From contig CAWEYC010000022.1 in assembly GCA_963813195.1 (NCBI GenBank), positions 62,001-126,000 on the forward strand: 64,000 nt of DNA, in the 5' to 3' direction. Shown in pieces: positions 55,401 to 63,364 of this stretch; positions within the stretch are counted from its first letter, which is position 1; every line of letters starts with the position of its first letter. Below the pieces are notes generated by a model that searched no databases, was not told where the DNA came from, and saw only the letters and a list, made by a program, of their open reading frames with translations. The position numbers and the translations under genes were made by a program. Source of the stretch: Roseiarcus sp963813195. Lineage in GTDB: Bacteria; Pseudomonadota; Alphaproteobacteria; Rhizobiales; Beijerinckiaceae.

Positions 55401-56849
55401 GACGACATGAAGCGCATCCTCGTCTTCTCCGACGCCGGCGGCACCGGACGGTCCTACCACGCGGAATTGTCGGCGAAGAACCAGCGATTACGCGTCCACT
55501 ATCTCCTGGAGCCCGGCTGGAAGGCCGACGCCGCCATTCAGGGGCTGGGGCGCACCAACCGCACCAACCAGGCGCAGCCGCCGCTGTTCCGGCCGATCGC
55601 CACCAACGTGAAGGCCGAGAAGCGCTTCCTCTCAACCATCGCCCGCCGTCTCGACACCCTCGGGGCCATCACCAGGGGTCAACGCCAGACCGGAGGGCAA
55701 GGGCTGTTCCGGCCCGAGGACAATCTCGAAAGCCAATACGCCCGCGACGCGCTGCGCCAGCTTTATTCTCTCCTCGTCATGGGCAAAGTCGAAGGCTGCT
55801 CGTTGCAGACTTTCGAGGATGCGACCGGGCTGAAGTTGACCGACGCCAACGGCGTCAAGGACGACCTGCCGCCGATCACCACCTTCCTCAATCGTCTGCT
55901 GGCGCTGACCATCGATCTCCAGAACATCCTGTTCACCGCGTTCGAGCAACTGCTCAACGCACGGATCGAGGGCGCGGTCGCGAGCGGCGCCTACGATGTC
56001 GGCCTGGAGACGCTGACGGCCGAATCCTTCCTCGTCACTGACCGGCGGACGATCTATGCCCATCCCGCCACGTCGGCGGAAACCCGCCTGCTGACCATCC
56101 GGCAGCGCGAGCGCAACCGGCCGCTGACGCTCGATGAGGCGCTGGATCGGCTGTCCGATCCGCGCGCCGTTCTCCTCGTCAACAGCCAATCCGGCCGCGC
56201 CGCCGTGCAAGTCCCGGCGCGCAGCATGATGACGGACGAGGGCGAGGTCGAACGCCGGGTGCGCCTCATCCGCCCGATGGAGCGTCCCACTCTTCCGCTG
56301 GCGATGATGCCGCAGACCCATTGGCGCGAGGCCGACCGCGAGACCTTCGTGCGCTCCTGGGCGGCGGAGATCGCCGAGGTGCCGGAGTTCACCGACAGCG
56401 AGATTCACATCGTCTCGGGGCTGCTGCTGCCGATCTGGAAGCGCCTGCCCAGGCAAGCGAGCCGCGTCTATCGGCTCCAGACCGACGCGGGCGAGCGCAT
56501 CGTCGGCCGCAAGGTCTCTCCCGCCTGGGTCGCGACCGCTTTGGAAGTGGAAACGCCGAATCTGTCGGCCGACGACGCCTTCGCCGCGCTGATGGGCGGC
56601 AGGACCGTCCTCGATCTTGTCGAAGGTCTTCAACTTCGCCGCGTCCGCATCATGGGCGTTCCCCGCATCGAGTTGACGGGCTTCACCGACGCGATGCGGG
56701 AGCGCCTCAGCGCCTACGGCCTGTTCCATGAGATCATCTCCTGGAAGCTCAGGATGTTCGCGCCCACCGACGCCACGGGCCCAGCGATCCTGGCGAAGGT
56801 GTTGCAACGTTACCCGCTCTCGCGCGTCGTCGACCGCACGGCGGCGTGA
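52500..56849 (+). CDS. DNA methyltransferase-like/strawberry notch helicase fusion protein
   Basis: 1,449 residues. The N-terminal third is an adenine-type methyltransferase fold: motif I LEPSAGSGLLAILAE near 150 and catalytic NPPF in VVLMNPPFSALA near 213. The rest is a strawberry-notch-type SF2 ATPase: GDGTGAGKGRQVAGILLDNW near 505, DESH in IVFDESHAMQNAAG near 613, and the C-terminal helicase part QGLGRTNRTNQAQPP. Such giants are typical of Rhizobiales plasmids and integrative elements, with suggested roles in protecting or modifying element DNA; the role is not proven. The next gene overlaps by 4 bp. Confidence 0.9.
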   Translation: MTNVLFSAAAFATAPHPSAPASDGILRAARLLLPDLERGRRIDAAILRAAMEAAFGGSDAVGAWDWKCAYEACEAATVLFLRKFGPAMRAKAVSPSAMLPLFVRIADLLPTHTRRSEESQALQQFSTPIALGLVASAAAAITPVDLVLEPSAGSGLLAILAEIAGASLALNELAETRAGLLDHLFPGAAVTRFDAAHIDDHLDAGVAPSVVLMNPPFSALANVDRRVADAALRHISSALSRLADGGRLVAITGASLAPDNPAWTDAFVRLQERGQIVFSAAIDGAVYARHGTTVDVRLTVIDKRPAEDGSVFPPSLGVAPDVATLLGWVATIPPRLPLAEPLAASTLAIPTTARAAVGRTVRSPLARPSFVPAKRCESEGIELAYETVEWEPAEGGRITEALYEEYALQSICIPGARAHPTRLVQSAAMASVAPPKPSYRPHLPASAVADGLLSDAQLESVIYAGEAHSGHLAGSWRVDETFDVVSAAPDDAEQAVRFRRGWFLGDGTGAGKGRQVAGILLDNWLKGRRRALWVSKSDKLIEDAQRDWSALGQERLLVTPLSRFRQGTPIRLNEGILFTTYATLRSEARDDKVSRVRQIVEWLGADFDGAIVFDESHAMQNAAGGKGERGEVAASQQGRAGLRLQHALPNARVVYVSATGATTVHNLAYAQRLGLWGGEDFPFATRAEFVEAIEAGGVAAMEVLARDMKALGLYAARSLSYEGVEYELIEHKLTDAQIRIYDAYAGAFSIIHNNLDAAMQAANITGSTGTLNAQAKSAARSAFESAKQRFFNHLITAMKTPSLIASIERDLAAGHAAVVQIVSTGEALMERRLAEIPTEEWGDVQVDITPREYVLDYLAHSFPTQLYEPFTDSDGHLSSRPVTRDGQPVQCREAVARRDRLIEKLASLAPVPGALDQIVQRFRTEMVAEVTGRSRRIVRKTGSDGVDRLVVENRAGSANLAEAQAFMDDMKRILVFSDAGGTGRSYHAELSAKNQRLRVHYLLEPGWKADAAIQGLGRTNRTNQAQPPLFRPIATNVKAEKRFLSTIARRLDTLGAITRGQRQTGGQGLFRPEDNLESQYARDALRQLYSLLVMGKVEGCSLQTFEDATGLKLTDANGVKDDLPPITTFLNRLLALTIDLQNILFTAFEQLLNARIEGAVASGAYDVGLETLTAESFLVTDRRTIYAHPATSAETRLLTIRQRERNRPLTLDEALDRLSDPRAVLLVNSQSGRAAVQVPARSMMTDEGEVERRVRLIRPMERPTLPLAMMPQTHWREADRETFVRSWAAEIAEVPEFTDSEIHIVSGLLLPIWKRLPRQASRVYRLQTDAGERIVGRKVSPAWVATALEVETPNLSADDAFAALMGGRTVLDLVEGLQLRRVRIMGVPRIELTGFTDAMRERLSAYGLFHEIISWKLRMFAPTDATGPAILAKVLQRYPLSRVVDRTAA

Positions 56850-57889
56850 CCATGGTCAGTCAAGCCGCCGAACTGGCGCATCGTCTCGCGCGCGAGGCCG
56901 AGGCGGTGTGCCGCCGCTATCTCTCCAATGGTCGCCGCCAGGGTCGCTACTGGCTGGTCGGCGATGTCAGCAATACGCCGGGGCGCTCGCTGTTCGTTCG
57001 GTTGAAGGGACCGGAATCGGGCAAGGGCGCGGCGGGCAAATGGACCGACGCGGCGACGGGCGAGCATGGCGATCTGCTCGACGTCATCCGCGGGCGCTGT
57101 GGCCTTGTCGAATTCCGCGACGTCGCCGACGAGGCGAAGCGGTTTCTCTGCCTGCCAAGACGAGAGCCGGCGTCAGACCATCGGCCGCGATTATCGTCGG
57201 CGCCGGCGGGATCGCCGGAATCGGCGCGCCGACTGTTCGCCATGTCGAAGCCGATCTCGGGCACGGTCGCGGAGGCGTATCTGCGCGATCGCGGCGTCAG
57301 CGTCTTGCAGGCGACCGGAAGCCTTCGCTTTCACCCCCGCTGCTATTACCGCCCCGATTGCCATTCGCCGACCGAGACCTGGCCGGCGATGATCGCAGCC
57401 GTCACCGATCTCGACGGCGCAATCACCGGCGCGCATCGCACCTGGCTCGACCCGTCCGGGCGGGACAAGGCGCCGATCGACACGCCGCGACGCGCGCTGG
57501 GCCATCTCCTCGGCAACGCCGTCCGCTTTGGCGTGTCGCTCGACGTGATGGCGGCCGGCGAGGGAATCGAGACCATGCTGTCGCTGCGATGCGTCTTAGC
57601 CATGCCGATGGCGGCGGCGCTCTCGGCCGCGCATCTCGCCGCCGTCCTGTTCCCGGCGACGCTGCGCCGGCTCTATATCGCCCGCGACGACGATCCGGCC
57701 GGGGATCGCGCCACGGCGAGATTGATCGACCGGGCCAACGCGGCCGGGATCGAGGCGATTACGCTGTCGCCGACGCATGAGGACTTCAACGACGATCTCC
57801 GGACGCTCGGCGTCGAGGCGCTGCGGACTTCGCTGCGGGCGCAGATCGCTCCCGAGGATGTCGCTCGCTTCATGGATTCGCCGACATGA
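56846..57889 (+). CDS. DUF7146/Toprim-domain (primase-like) protein
   Basis: 347 residues from GTG overlapping the helicase stop. The N-terminal DUF7146/CHC2-like part reads NGRRQGRYWLVGDVSNTPGR, then GAAGKWTDAATGEHGDLLDV. The C-terminal Toprim part has VMAAGEGIETMLSLRC (Glu motif) near 240 and RLYIARDDDPAGDRA (DxD motif) near 275. These match plasmid primase-type proteins that lack a full DnaG core. Coupling with the methyltransferase-helicase suggests one replication or transfer-associated operon. Confidence 0.88.
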   Translation: MTMVSQAAELAHRLAREAEAVCRRYLSNGRRQGRYWLVGDVSNTPGRSLFVRLKGPESGKGAAGKWTDAATGEHGDLLDVIRGRCGLVEFRDVADEAKRFLCLPRREPASDHRPRLSSAPAGSPESARRLFAMSKPISGTVAEAYLRDRGVSVLQATGSLRFHPRCYYRPDCHSPTETWPAMIAAVTDLDGAITGAHRTWLDPSGRDKAPIDTPRRALGHLLGNAVRFGVSLDVMAAGEGIETMLSLRCVLAMPMAAALSAAHLAAVLFPATLRRLYIARDDDPAGDRATARLIDRANAAGIEAITLSPTHEDFNDDLRTLGVEALRTSLRAQIAPEDVARFMDSPT

Positions 57890-58031
57890 ACCGGAACGGG
57901 AGATGATGCGCCGCGACGTTGACGCCGACGTCGCTTCGCATCGTGAGGTCGCTTCCCTGTTGTCTCGGAGAGGACCGCGCCCACGGCCTTCTTGAGAGGG
58001 CGACTGTTGCGGCAAACGGCCCGGCCCGGCA

Positions 58032-58108
58032 ATGGCGGAGGACCGACTATTTTCCGTCGGCGGCAAGCCGCCTTTACATCGCGAGGCAAAATAGCCGGTC
58101 CCCGCCAT
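58032..58108. repeat. Large inverted repeat with internal hairpin
   Basis: ATGGCGG-AGGACCG-ACTATTTT on the left pairs with AAAATAG-CCGGTCC-CCGCCAT on the right, arms of about 21 bp with one bulge and one mismatch. The loop holds GGCGGC-AA-GCCGCC. Two CGCTCCGCTTCGG direct repeats follow. It lies in the 334-bp non-coding region before the DUF2493 gene, so it may be a regulatory RNA, a terminator/antiterminator or a nick-site-like DNA structure. Confidence 0.65.
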
Positions 58109-58223
58109 CCTCCGCTCCGCTTCGGCCCTTCGCTCCGCTTCGGGTGCAGGTCCGGTCCGCCCGCCGCCTTTTGTCGCCATGAAGGCCGCGATGGGCGCGG
58201 TCGATCCGAAAAGGGAAGCACCG

Positions 58224-59162
58224 ATGACGACCGAAAGCGACGACCTCAGCTTCGAACCGCCGCACGCCTCATCCCCGACCGAACATGTCCTCGCCGAGCT
58301 TCAACTCTATGGCCATCGCCCCTTCCAGGACGAACCCGACCCGCGGCCGCTGCCCGAGGCGCGCATCGTCGCCGGCGCCGTCGCCGACATCTTCGACGCC
58401 CTCGTCACCACCTTGGCCGACACGCGCCTCGAGCCCGACCTCGAAGATCTCCTCTGGTCGACGGTCAATCTCTTCCACCGCTCCATTGGCCGGATCGAGC
58501 GCCAACTCGACGACAACGAGCAGGCGCAAAAGCGCAGCCAGAAAGAGCAGGACGGCTCCGAAATCCGCTCGGTCGAACTCGAACGTCTCACCGCCGAAGG
58601 GCAGACGTTGATCGAGCGCCGCAACAGCATGGAATTCTTCCGCGATCAGGCCGCCGAGCAGTTCGAGCGCCACACCCACTCGGCCTGGCGGCCGCGCTCA
58701 GGATCGAAGGTCAACCATCGCCATCTCACGGCGGCGATGATCGACAGCCGCGACTTCCTCGCCGCCAAGCGCCGGTCCGACAACGAGGCGCTGCTGCCGG
58801 CGGGCCCCAAAATCGCCTTCACCGGCGGGCTCGACTTCAACGATCACAAGCTGATCTGGGACAAGCTCGACAAGGTTCTCGCCAAGCATCCCGACATGGC
58901 GCTGCTGCACGGCGGTTCGCCGAAGGGCGCCGAATTGATCGCCGCCAAATGGGCCGACCATCGCAAGGTTCCCCAGGTCGCCTTCAGGCCCGATTGGACC
59001 AAGCACTCCAAGGCTGCGCCGTTCAAACGCAACGACCAGATCCTCGACGTGCTGCCGATCGGGGTCATGGTGTTTCCTGGCACTGGCATTCAGGACAACC
59101 TCGCCGACAAGGCGAGGAAGCTCGGCATTCCCGTTTGGCGGTTTGGCGTCGGCGGCGGGTGA
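58224..59162 (+). CDS. DUF2493 (SLOG-superfamily) protein
   Basis: 312 residues from ATG after AAGGGAAGC; a start at 58,179 would add 15 poor residues. The N-terminal half is helical with a coiled coil (IGRIERQLDDNEQAQKRSQK). The C-terminal half is the DUF2493 Rossmannoid domain: IAFTGGLDFNDHKLIWDKLD, LLHGGSPKGAELIAAKWADH, VMVFPGTGIQDNLADKARKL. SLOG domains bind nucleotides and often act in conflict systems. On these elements the gene regularly follows the Toprim/helicase block. Confidence 0.87.
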   Translation: MTTESDDLSFEPPHASSPTEHVLAELQLYGHRPFQDEPDPRPLPEARIVAGAVADIFDALVTTLADTRLEPDLEDLLWSTVNLFHRSIGRIERQLDDNEQAQKRSQKEQDGSEIRSVELERLTAEGQTLIERRNSMEFFRDQAAEQFERHTHSAWRPRSGSKVNHRHLTAAMIDSRDFLAAKRRSDNEALLPAGPKIAFTGGLDFNDHKLIWDKLDKVLAKHPDMALLHGGSPKGAELIAAKWADHRKVPQVAFRPDWTKHSKAAPFKRNDQILDVLPIGVMVFPGTGIQDNLADKARKLGIPVWRFGVGGG

Positions 59163-59235
59163 CGCCGTTGGTGGAAGAGACTTGTGCTCACCCCGACGGT
59201 CTCCAAGTGACGCTCCCTTTGCCCTAAACAGGCCA

Positions 59236-59529
59236 TCAATGAGTTTGGAATTCAGCGCGAATGCCAGATAGCAATTCGGCGACATCTTGCCGTTCACTGG
59301 CGGGGAGGAGCCCCACGCGCTCCGTCGCGGCCCAAAGCGGATACTCGGCGATTTCGGCGGCCCTTGCTCCTTCGTCCATTAACATCACGTAAGCCTTGGC
59401 GGCATCACCACCGTATTCGTCTTCCGCGCCATCGCCATAGACTCCGATAGGGTCCCATTCCCGCAGCAGGGGTTGACTGACGCGAATACGATTCTCTCTG
59501 GACTGATACTTGTTCCGTCCGCGCGCCAT
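59236..59529 (-). CDS. Small conserved protein of unknown function
   Basis: 97 residues with a recognisable motif, PLLREWDPIGVYGDGAEDEY, shared by many small hypothetical proteins, some of which look like immunity or contact-system partners. No known activity. The helical remainder is AKAYVMLMDEGARAAEIAEY. It faces left, convergent with the DUF2493 gene. Confidence 0.65.
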   Translation of the reverse strand: MARGRNKYQSRENRIRVSQPLLREWDPIGVYGDGAEDEYGGDAAKAYVMLMDEGARAAEIAEYPLWAATERVGLLPASERQDVAELLSGIRAEFQTH

Positions 59530-59699
59530 TTCGATCGCTCCGCCATATCAATTGGATCTATCTGATCTGAAAGACCTCATTCACAAACTGAGCCGAAAAA
59601 CGCAGCGAACGTCGCTTTTGGGTCCGATAGCGCCAGTTCGTCGCGTGACTGCGCAGCGTCGCAGTTGGGGGGGGAAAGCGGAAGTTGGCAAGCGATGCG

Positions 59700-59873
59700 A
59701 TGAAGGAGCGCCCTCAGCGCCGATGGCTAACATTCCAAAATGTGCGAGTCCTGCTATCGACGGAGGGTTTCCGGATATTCGTTGATCGAAAACAAGACCT
59801 GCGAGGCCAGTCCACCCTGCACGTCGAAGTATTGATGACCGCTGCTCGCCGTCGTCAGTGGTTCGACGAGTGA
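59700..59873 (+). CDS. Possible small ORF, unknown function
   Basis: 57 codons from ATG (MKERPQRRWLTFQNVRVLLS), basic, with a plausible strand pattern at FRIFVDRKQDLR. There is no family match and only a weak ribosome site. It sits in the otherwise empty 59,530-59,981 gap. It may be chance. Confidence 0.25.
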   Translation: MKERPQRRWLTFQNVRVLLSTEGFRIFVDRKQDLRGQSTLHVEVLMTAARRRQWFDE

Positions 59874-59981
59874 GTCGATGTGTGCGGACAGACCGGCCAG
59901 GCAAATCATGATCTCGCGCTCGGCGCGCACCCGCGCGCGGTCTCGTTTGCGGATTTACACCTGTATTTTCCTTTATGAGTG

Positions 59982-60497
59982 CTATTGGCTAGATCGCATT
60001 TGCTGCCAGCCGTAGAGGCATATCGCTGCTTGCTTGGAGGTGATGTCCGCCATCGCAGCGCAGTCTTCAACGGTGTCCATGGCGCGCTCCGCCGAGACGC
60101 GCGCCTTCGCGGCGATGGCCGCGTATATTTTATCCCAATCGAGATTGTCGGCGTCCACGTCCCCGCCGGGAACGATTTCCTCGCGCAACATATTGCGCCG
60201 CTGCCAACGCGATTCTCCGTCGAGATAAAGCATCGTGTTGAGCGCTTCGACGATTGCTTCCAGCTTTTCCCCGCCGATCGGATTTCCGACCAGCAAGGCT
60301 TTCTGCCGGAGCATTCGCGCCGCCATGAGGTCGTCAAGTTCGAGCGCGCCTTCGACGGCCTGGCTATCGTAGACGGCTTCCAGACAGCGCCTGTACTGCG
60401 CATCATCGCGCAGCAAATTGTGAATATTCTCGACCTGCTTGGTGAGCTTGCTGGGGATAGGCCGGCTCCGCATCGGGAACGCGACATTGTTATCCAT
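59982..60497 (-). CDS. Uncharacterised helical protein
   Basis: 171 residues from ATG (MDNNVAFPMRSRPIPSKLTK), predicted mostly helical, with an acidic stretch EIVPGGDVDADNLDWDKIYA. No membrane segments and no recognised family. Codon pattern supports coding. Its upstream region (60,500-60,540) is AT-rich and probably holds the promoter. No close neighbours on the same strand. Confidence 0.6.
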   Translation of the reverse strand: MDNNVAFPMRSRPIPSKLTKQVENIHNLLRDDAQYRRCLEAVYDSQAVEGALELDDLMAARMLRQKALLVGNPIGGEKLEAIVEALNTMLYLDGESRWQRRNMLREEIVPGGDVDADNLDWDKIYAAIAAKARVSAERAMDTVEDCAAMADITSKQAAICLYGWQQMRSSQ

Positions 60498-60880
60498 CTG
60501 TATTCTTCCGTCCTTTAGTGTCCTTTTAGTGTGTGAAGTCTTTCAGAATAAAATGTCGAGATTCGGTCCATCGGCTTCAAGACGCTCACAATTAGTGCAG
60601 ATCATCGAAAGGGGATTTTCGGGATACGGCGATCCGGCGCTCCGCGATCCGGCGCGACAAATTAGCCGCCAGCCAGCGGAGTAGTGTCTCAGTTTGAAAT
60701 TTGAGCCGATTGACAAGCGCTCGCGCCAACGTCTCACCGCCAGGAAAATTGCCGGATTGCCGCCCTTTTGGGAAGATGCCTCAATTGCGGCAGTTTTTGA
60801 CGGACGATGCGGTGAAGCTCCGAAGGGCGGAGGCGCGGCCGGGGAACGGCGCGGGTCTGCCGATGGACGAAAAGGAAGTA

Positions 60881-61342
60881 TTATCCCGTTGTCTTGGCTG
60901 GGCGACCGGACTTGCGCTTCGGGCCAACGCCGCTCTTGCGCAATTTGCCGAAACCGATTTCCTTCGCCAGCGCCGATCGCTTCGCTGCGTAACTGGCAGC
61001 GACCATCGGATAATCGGCCGGCAACTTCCACTTCGCGCGGTATTGCTCGGGGGTCATTCCCAGCTTCGACAGGTGCCGTCGCAAAGATTTGAATTTGCGG
61101 CCGTCATCCAGACAGATGAGATAGTCCGGCGTGACCGATTTTCGCACCGATACCGCTCGCGCTGCTAGTTCCGGCGCGGTTGGCGTGACTGTCCCGCTTG
61201 CGATCTTTACCAATCCCGCATGCACGGATTGAATAAGGTCCGCCAATTCAGCCGAAGGCAAAGAATTGTGGGCAACGAATGCCGAGATGATCTCACCCGT
61301 CAAAACGAGCAGGTCGGCAGTCTCCGATGCGGATTGGGGCAT
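60881..61342 (-). CDS. MucR/Ros-family transcriptional regulator
   Basis: 153 residues from the ATG giving MPQSASETADLLVLTGEIIS; an earlier start at 61,402 would add 20. Family motifs: LTGEIISAFVAHNSLP, VTPDYLICLDDGRKFKSLRR (Cys2His2-type zinc finger), HLSKLGMTPEQYRAKWKLP, YPMVAASYAAKRSALAKEIG. Ros/MucR proteins bind AT-rich promoters and control surface, cell-cycle and plasmid genes in Rhizobiales. The basic tail KRKSGRPAK is a variable extension. A gene-poor 380 bp lies to its left. Confidence 0.9.
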   Translation of the reverse strand: MPQSASETADLLVLTGEIISAFVAHNSLPSAELADLIQSVHAGLVKIASGTVTPTAPELAARAVSVRKSVTPDYLICLDDGRKFKSLRRHLSKLGMTPEQYRAKWKLPADYPMVAASYAAKRSALAKEIGFGKLRKSGVGPKRKSGRPAKTTG

Positions 61343-61402
61343 GAAATAAACTCGGAACATCTGTAAGGATATTTTGATATCCCTTTGGATCATCCGCCGC
61401 AA

Positions 61403-61823
61403 GTTGGTGGGAACCTAAATTGCGTGAACAGGGTGTTTTGAGAATACGTCACGTCGGGTCGCCCAAAATTGCTAGTTCGCGATCTCAACTGCGATGCATA
61501 AGGCTGGCGTCGTGGGCTCGCCCAGCGTCCACGCCAACTCGTGCAACGATCGCCACTACGTCAATCGTGGATGAGCTGATTCATGTCGTGCTTGCATCGC
61601 GAACCGGTCGCTTGTTCGGCGGAAACAGACGGTTGGGATCGTGGACCCAAAGGATTTTCAGGCCGTGCTTCTCACACGGCGCCACGGCGAACTGAAAGGC
61701 TTCGTCCACAGAGAGGGGACCTTCACACCGCGTGCCGCGTTGTGTCCACCTCGCGGAGTGGCTGATTGATCTCCGCACAGAGATTGCTTGCGTTGTGCGA
61801 TTGGAGGGAAGGGTTGGCCGACC
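61403..61823. other. Gene-poor stretch
   Basis: About 420 bp. One leftward frame near 61,581-61,690 reads somewhat protein-like (FAVAPCEKHGLKILWVHDP) but has no credible start, no family and ends soon. I call no gene here; it may be decayed sequence. Confidence 0.35.
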
Positions 61824-62267
61824 CTATCGCCTTGCTGTTTGCATAAATCGCCGGAGCGCCGCCAGCCATTTGGCGAATCCGTCACTTTCAAAAAACTTGG
61901 TCCAACGGTCGTATTCGTCTGCCGCACAGTCGAAGGTTGCCCACCATTCGACAAAGGCCTAGTTGGTCTCAGCGATCGGCGCAACACGAATTGTCGCGAC
62001 GTAATTGCGCACCTGAAATGGCGAAGGATCGCAATGCGAGTAGGTGTAAGAGCGGTCTATGTCGGAATGGGCGAGCAATTTTTGCCTGATAACTCTTTCT
62101 CCAACAATTACACGGCGGACGGCCGCAATTTGATCGCTGGCTTTGCCGTCTTCGATTGTGGTCTGGCTTTCAACGCCGGCCCAAGCGTAGTGGTCGAAAG
62201 GACGAATAACAGTCCAGACTTCTTCGGCGGATCTGTCCGGAGCTGCGCTGTAATATGACCTTGCCAT
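61824..62267 (-). pseudogene. SRPBCC-fold protein gene interrupted by one in-frame TAG
   Basis: From ATG (MARSYYSAAPDRSAEEVWTV) the frame encodes a START/polyketide-cyclase-like SRPBCC protein: IRPFDHYAWAGVESQTTIED, IAAVRRVIVGERVIRQKLLA, YSHCDPSPFQVRNYVATIRV. TAG at 61,959-61,961 interrupts it, and the same frame continues AFVEWWATFDCAADEYDRW, KFFESDGFAKWLAALRRF, to TAG at 61,824. The tail is exactly what this family needs, so this is a nonsense mutation (one C-to-T step from CAG) or an assembly error. Confidence 0.75.
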
Positions 62268-62366
62268 TCCATCCCTCATTGTCGGGGGCATTGTGCCCAA
62301 GCTCCCCAACAATGGGGCGACACGCGGCGAACACAACCCGATTACGACTGTCTGACGTCCGGGGCC

Positions 62367-62657
62367 TTGCGTGATTTCGGGGCTTTGACCGCTACGTTAG
62401 AGTGCTTCGAGGAAAATCTTCCCGGATCTCCCCTGACAGATTCGGCGGCACGACCGGGGGGAGGTCTGTGGCGCGTTTACGTGCGCAAAGGCGACTACGG
62501 GACCTTCGAGGCTGTACATCACCGGCTAATCGGCATCGCGTCGCGCGAAGACAAAGGCTTGGCGCCCCGGATCACGTGTCAGGGCATGGGGCGGGTTGAG
62601 GCAATGCTTGAGGGCGTGCGTCGCCGTATGTGCGGAGATAGTCAATCGAACGTCTAA
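62367..62657 (+). CDS. Possible small protein, unknown function
   Basis: 96 codons from ATG. The second half (WRVYVRKGDYGTFEAVHHRL) reads like protein, but there is no family match and the start lacks a clear ribosome site. It is divergent from the SRPBCC gene. Confidence 0.3.
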   Translation: MRDFGALTATLECFEENLPGSPLTDSAARPGGGLWRVYVRKGDYGTFEAVHHRLIGIASREDKGLAPRITCQGMGRVEAMLEGVRRRMCGDSQSNV

Positions 62658-62879
62658 TTCACTTCTTGGGGTCGAGTCCGGTGATCCAACGCGCGGTTAC
62701 CAAGCGTGAGACTTCATTGGTCTAGAATTTGCTCTCGCATCTCTTGCAGGCGGTCCATGGCGCCTCCGTCGTCGTCTGATGCGCACGCAGGGCGCGCCGG
62801 AAAGGTACGGCGCGCCCGGCCGTCCCCAATTCACGCAACGCGCCGGCCGGGGCCGCCGAGCCTACCGCCGAGGGTGGCG

Positions 62880-63058
62880 TCACCCTCTCGGCGGGCTGTA
62901 CGCCGCTTTGCCCCCGCTCTCGCCGAACGCCAAGGCGGCGGCGTTCTTGCCTCGTCAGCGAGCGTTTCGGTTTCGTCGCCCGTCGCAATGCGCATGACTT
63001 TGACGGCGTTGCTGATCACGTCGGTGGGCGCTTTTCGCCTTTTGGGGCCTTTAGGCAT
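62880..63058 (-). pseudogene. Small RNA-binding/histone-like protein gene, frameshifted and shortened
   Basis: ATG gives MPKGPKRRKAPTDVISNAVK, then VMRIATGDETETLADEA, the start of a short conserved protein family common in Rhizobiales. The expected continuation, KNAAALAFGESGGKAA, appears in the next frame and stops soon after (PPRG, stop), so there is one frameshift and a lost C-terminus. Unshifted, the frame runs to 62,831 as arginine-rich nonsense. Its ATG overlaps the stop of the upstream gene (TAATG). Confidence 0.6.
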
Positions 63059-63261
63059 TACCTGCCCTCCGGACTCAAATCACGGCCGCCTGTGAGACGA
63101 GCAATAACGCTCTCAAGAGTCAGTCTTACGGTCACTGCGCCTCCATCTGGCAGGCAGATGGTCACGCGGCCTTCCGGAATTTCTTGAAGACTGACAACGT
63201 GATCGGGATTGATGGCAATTCGTTCGCCACCCTCCGCGGTGAAAATCGGATACGTCGCCAT
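63058..63261 (-). CDS. Small conserved protein, unknown function
   Basis: 67 residues from ATG (MATYPIFTAEGGERIAINPD), with a beta-rich pattern HVVSLQEIPEGRVTICLPDG. A start at 63,342 would add 27 residues of poor fit. The stop overlaps the start of the next gene by one base (TAATG), so the two are coupled. Similar small proteins occur on Rhizobiales elements. Confidence 0.6.
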   Translation of the reverse strand: MATYPIFTAEGGERIAINPDHVVSLQEIPEGRVTICLPDGGAVTVRLTLESVIARLTGGRDLSPEGR

Positions 63262-63364
63262 TGGCGCCCTCCATGCTCGCCGGGAAGCATACCATTGGGT
63301 ACCGGCGCGATGCGAGCGCTTGTCAATCCGGCATATTTTCAAACTGTGACACTACCCAAGGGCG

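Noticed and set aside
60543..61031. Leftward 162-codon frame overlapping the mucR 3' region
   Set aside because: Composition is random and it overlaps a well-supported regulator gene in another frame.
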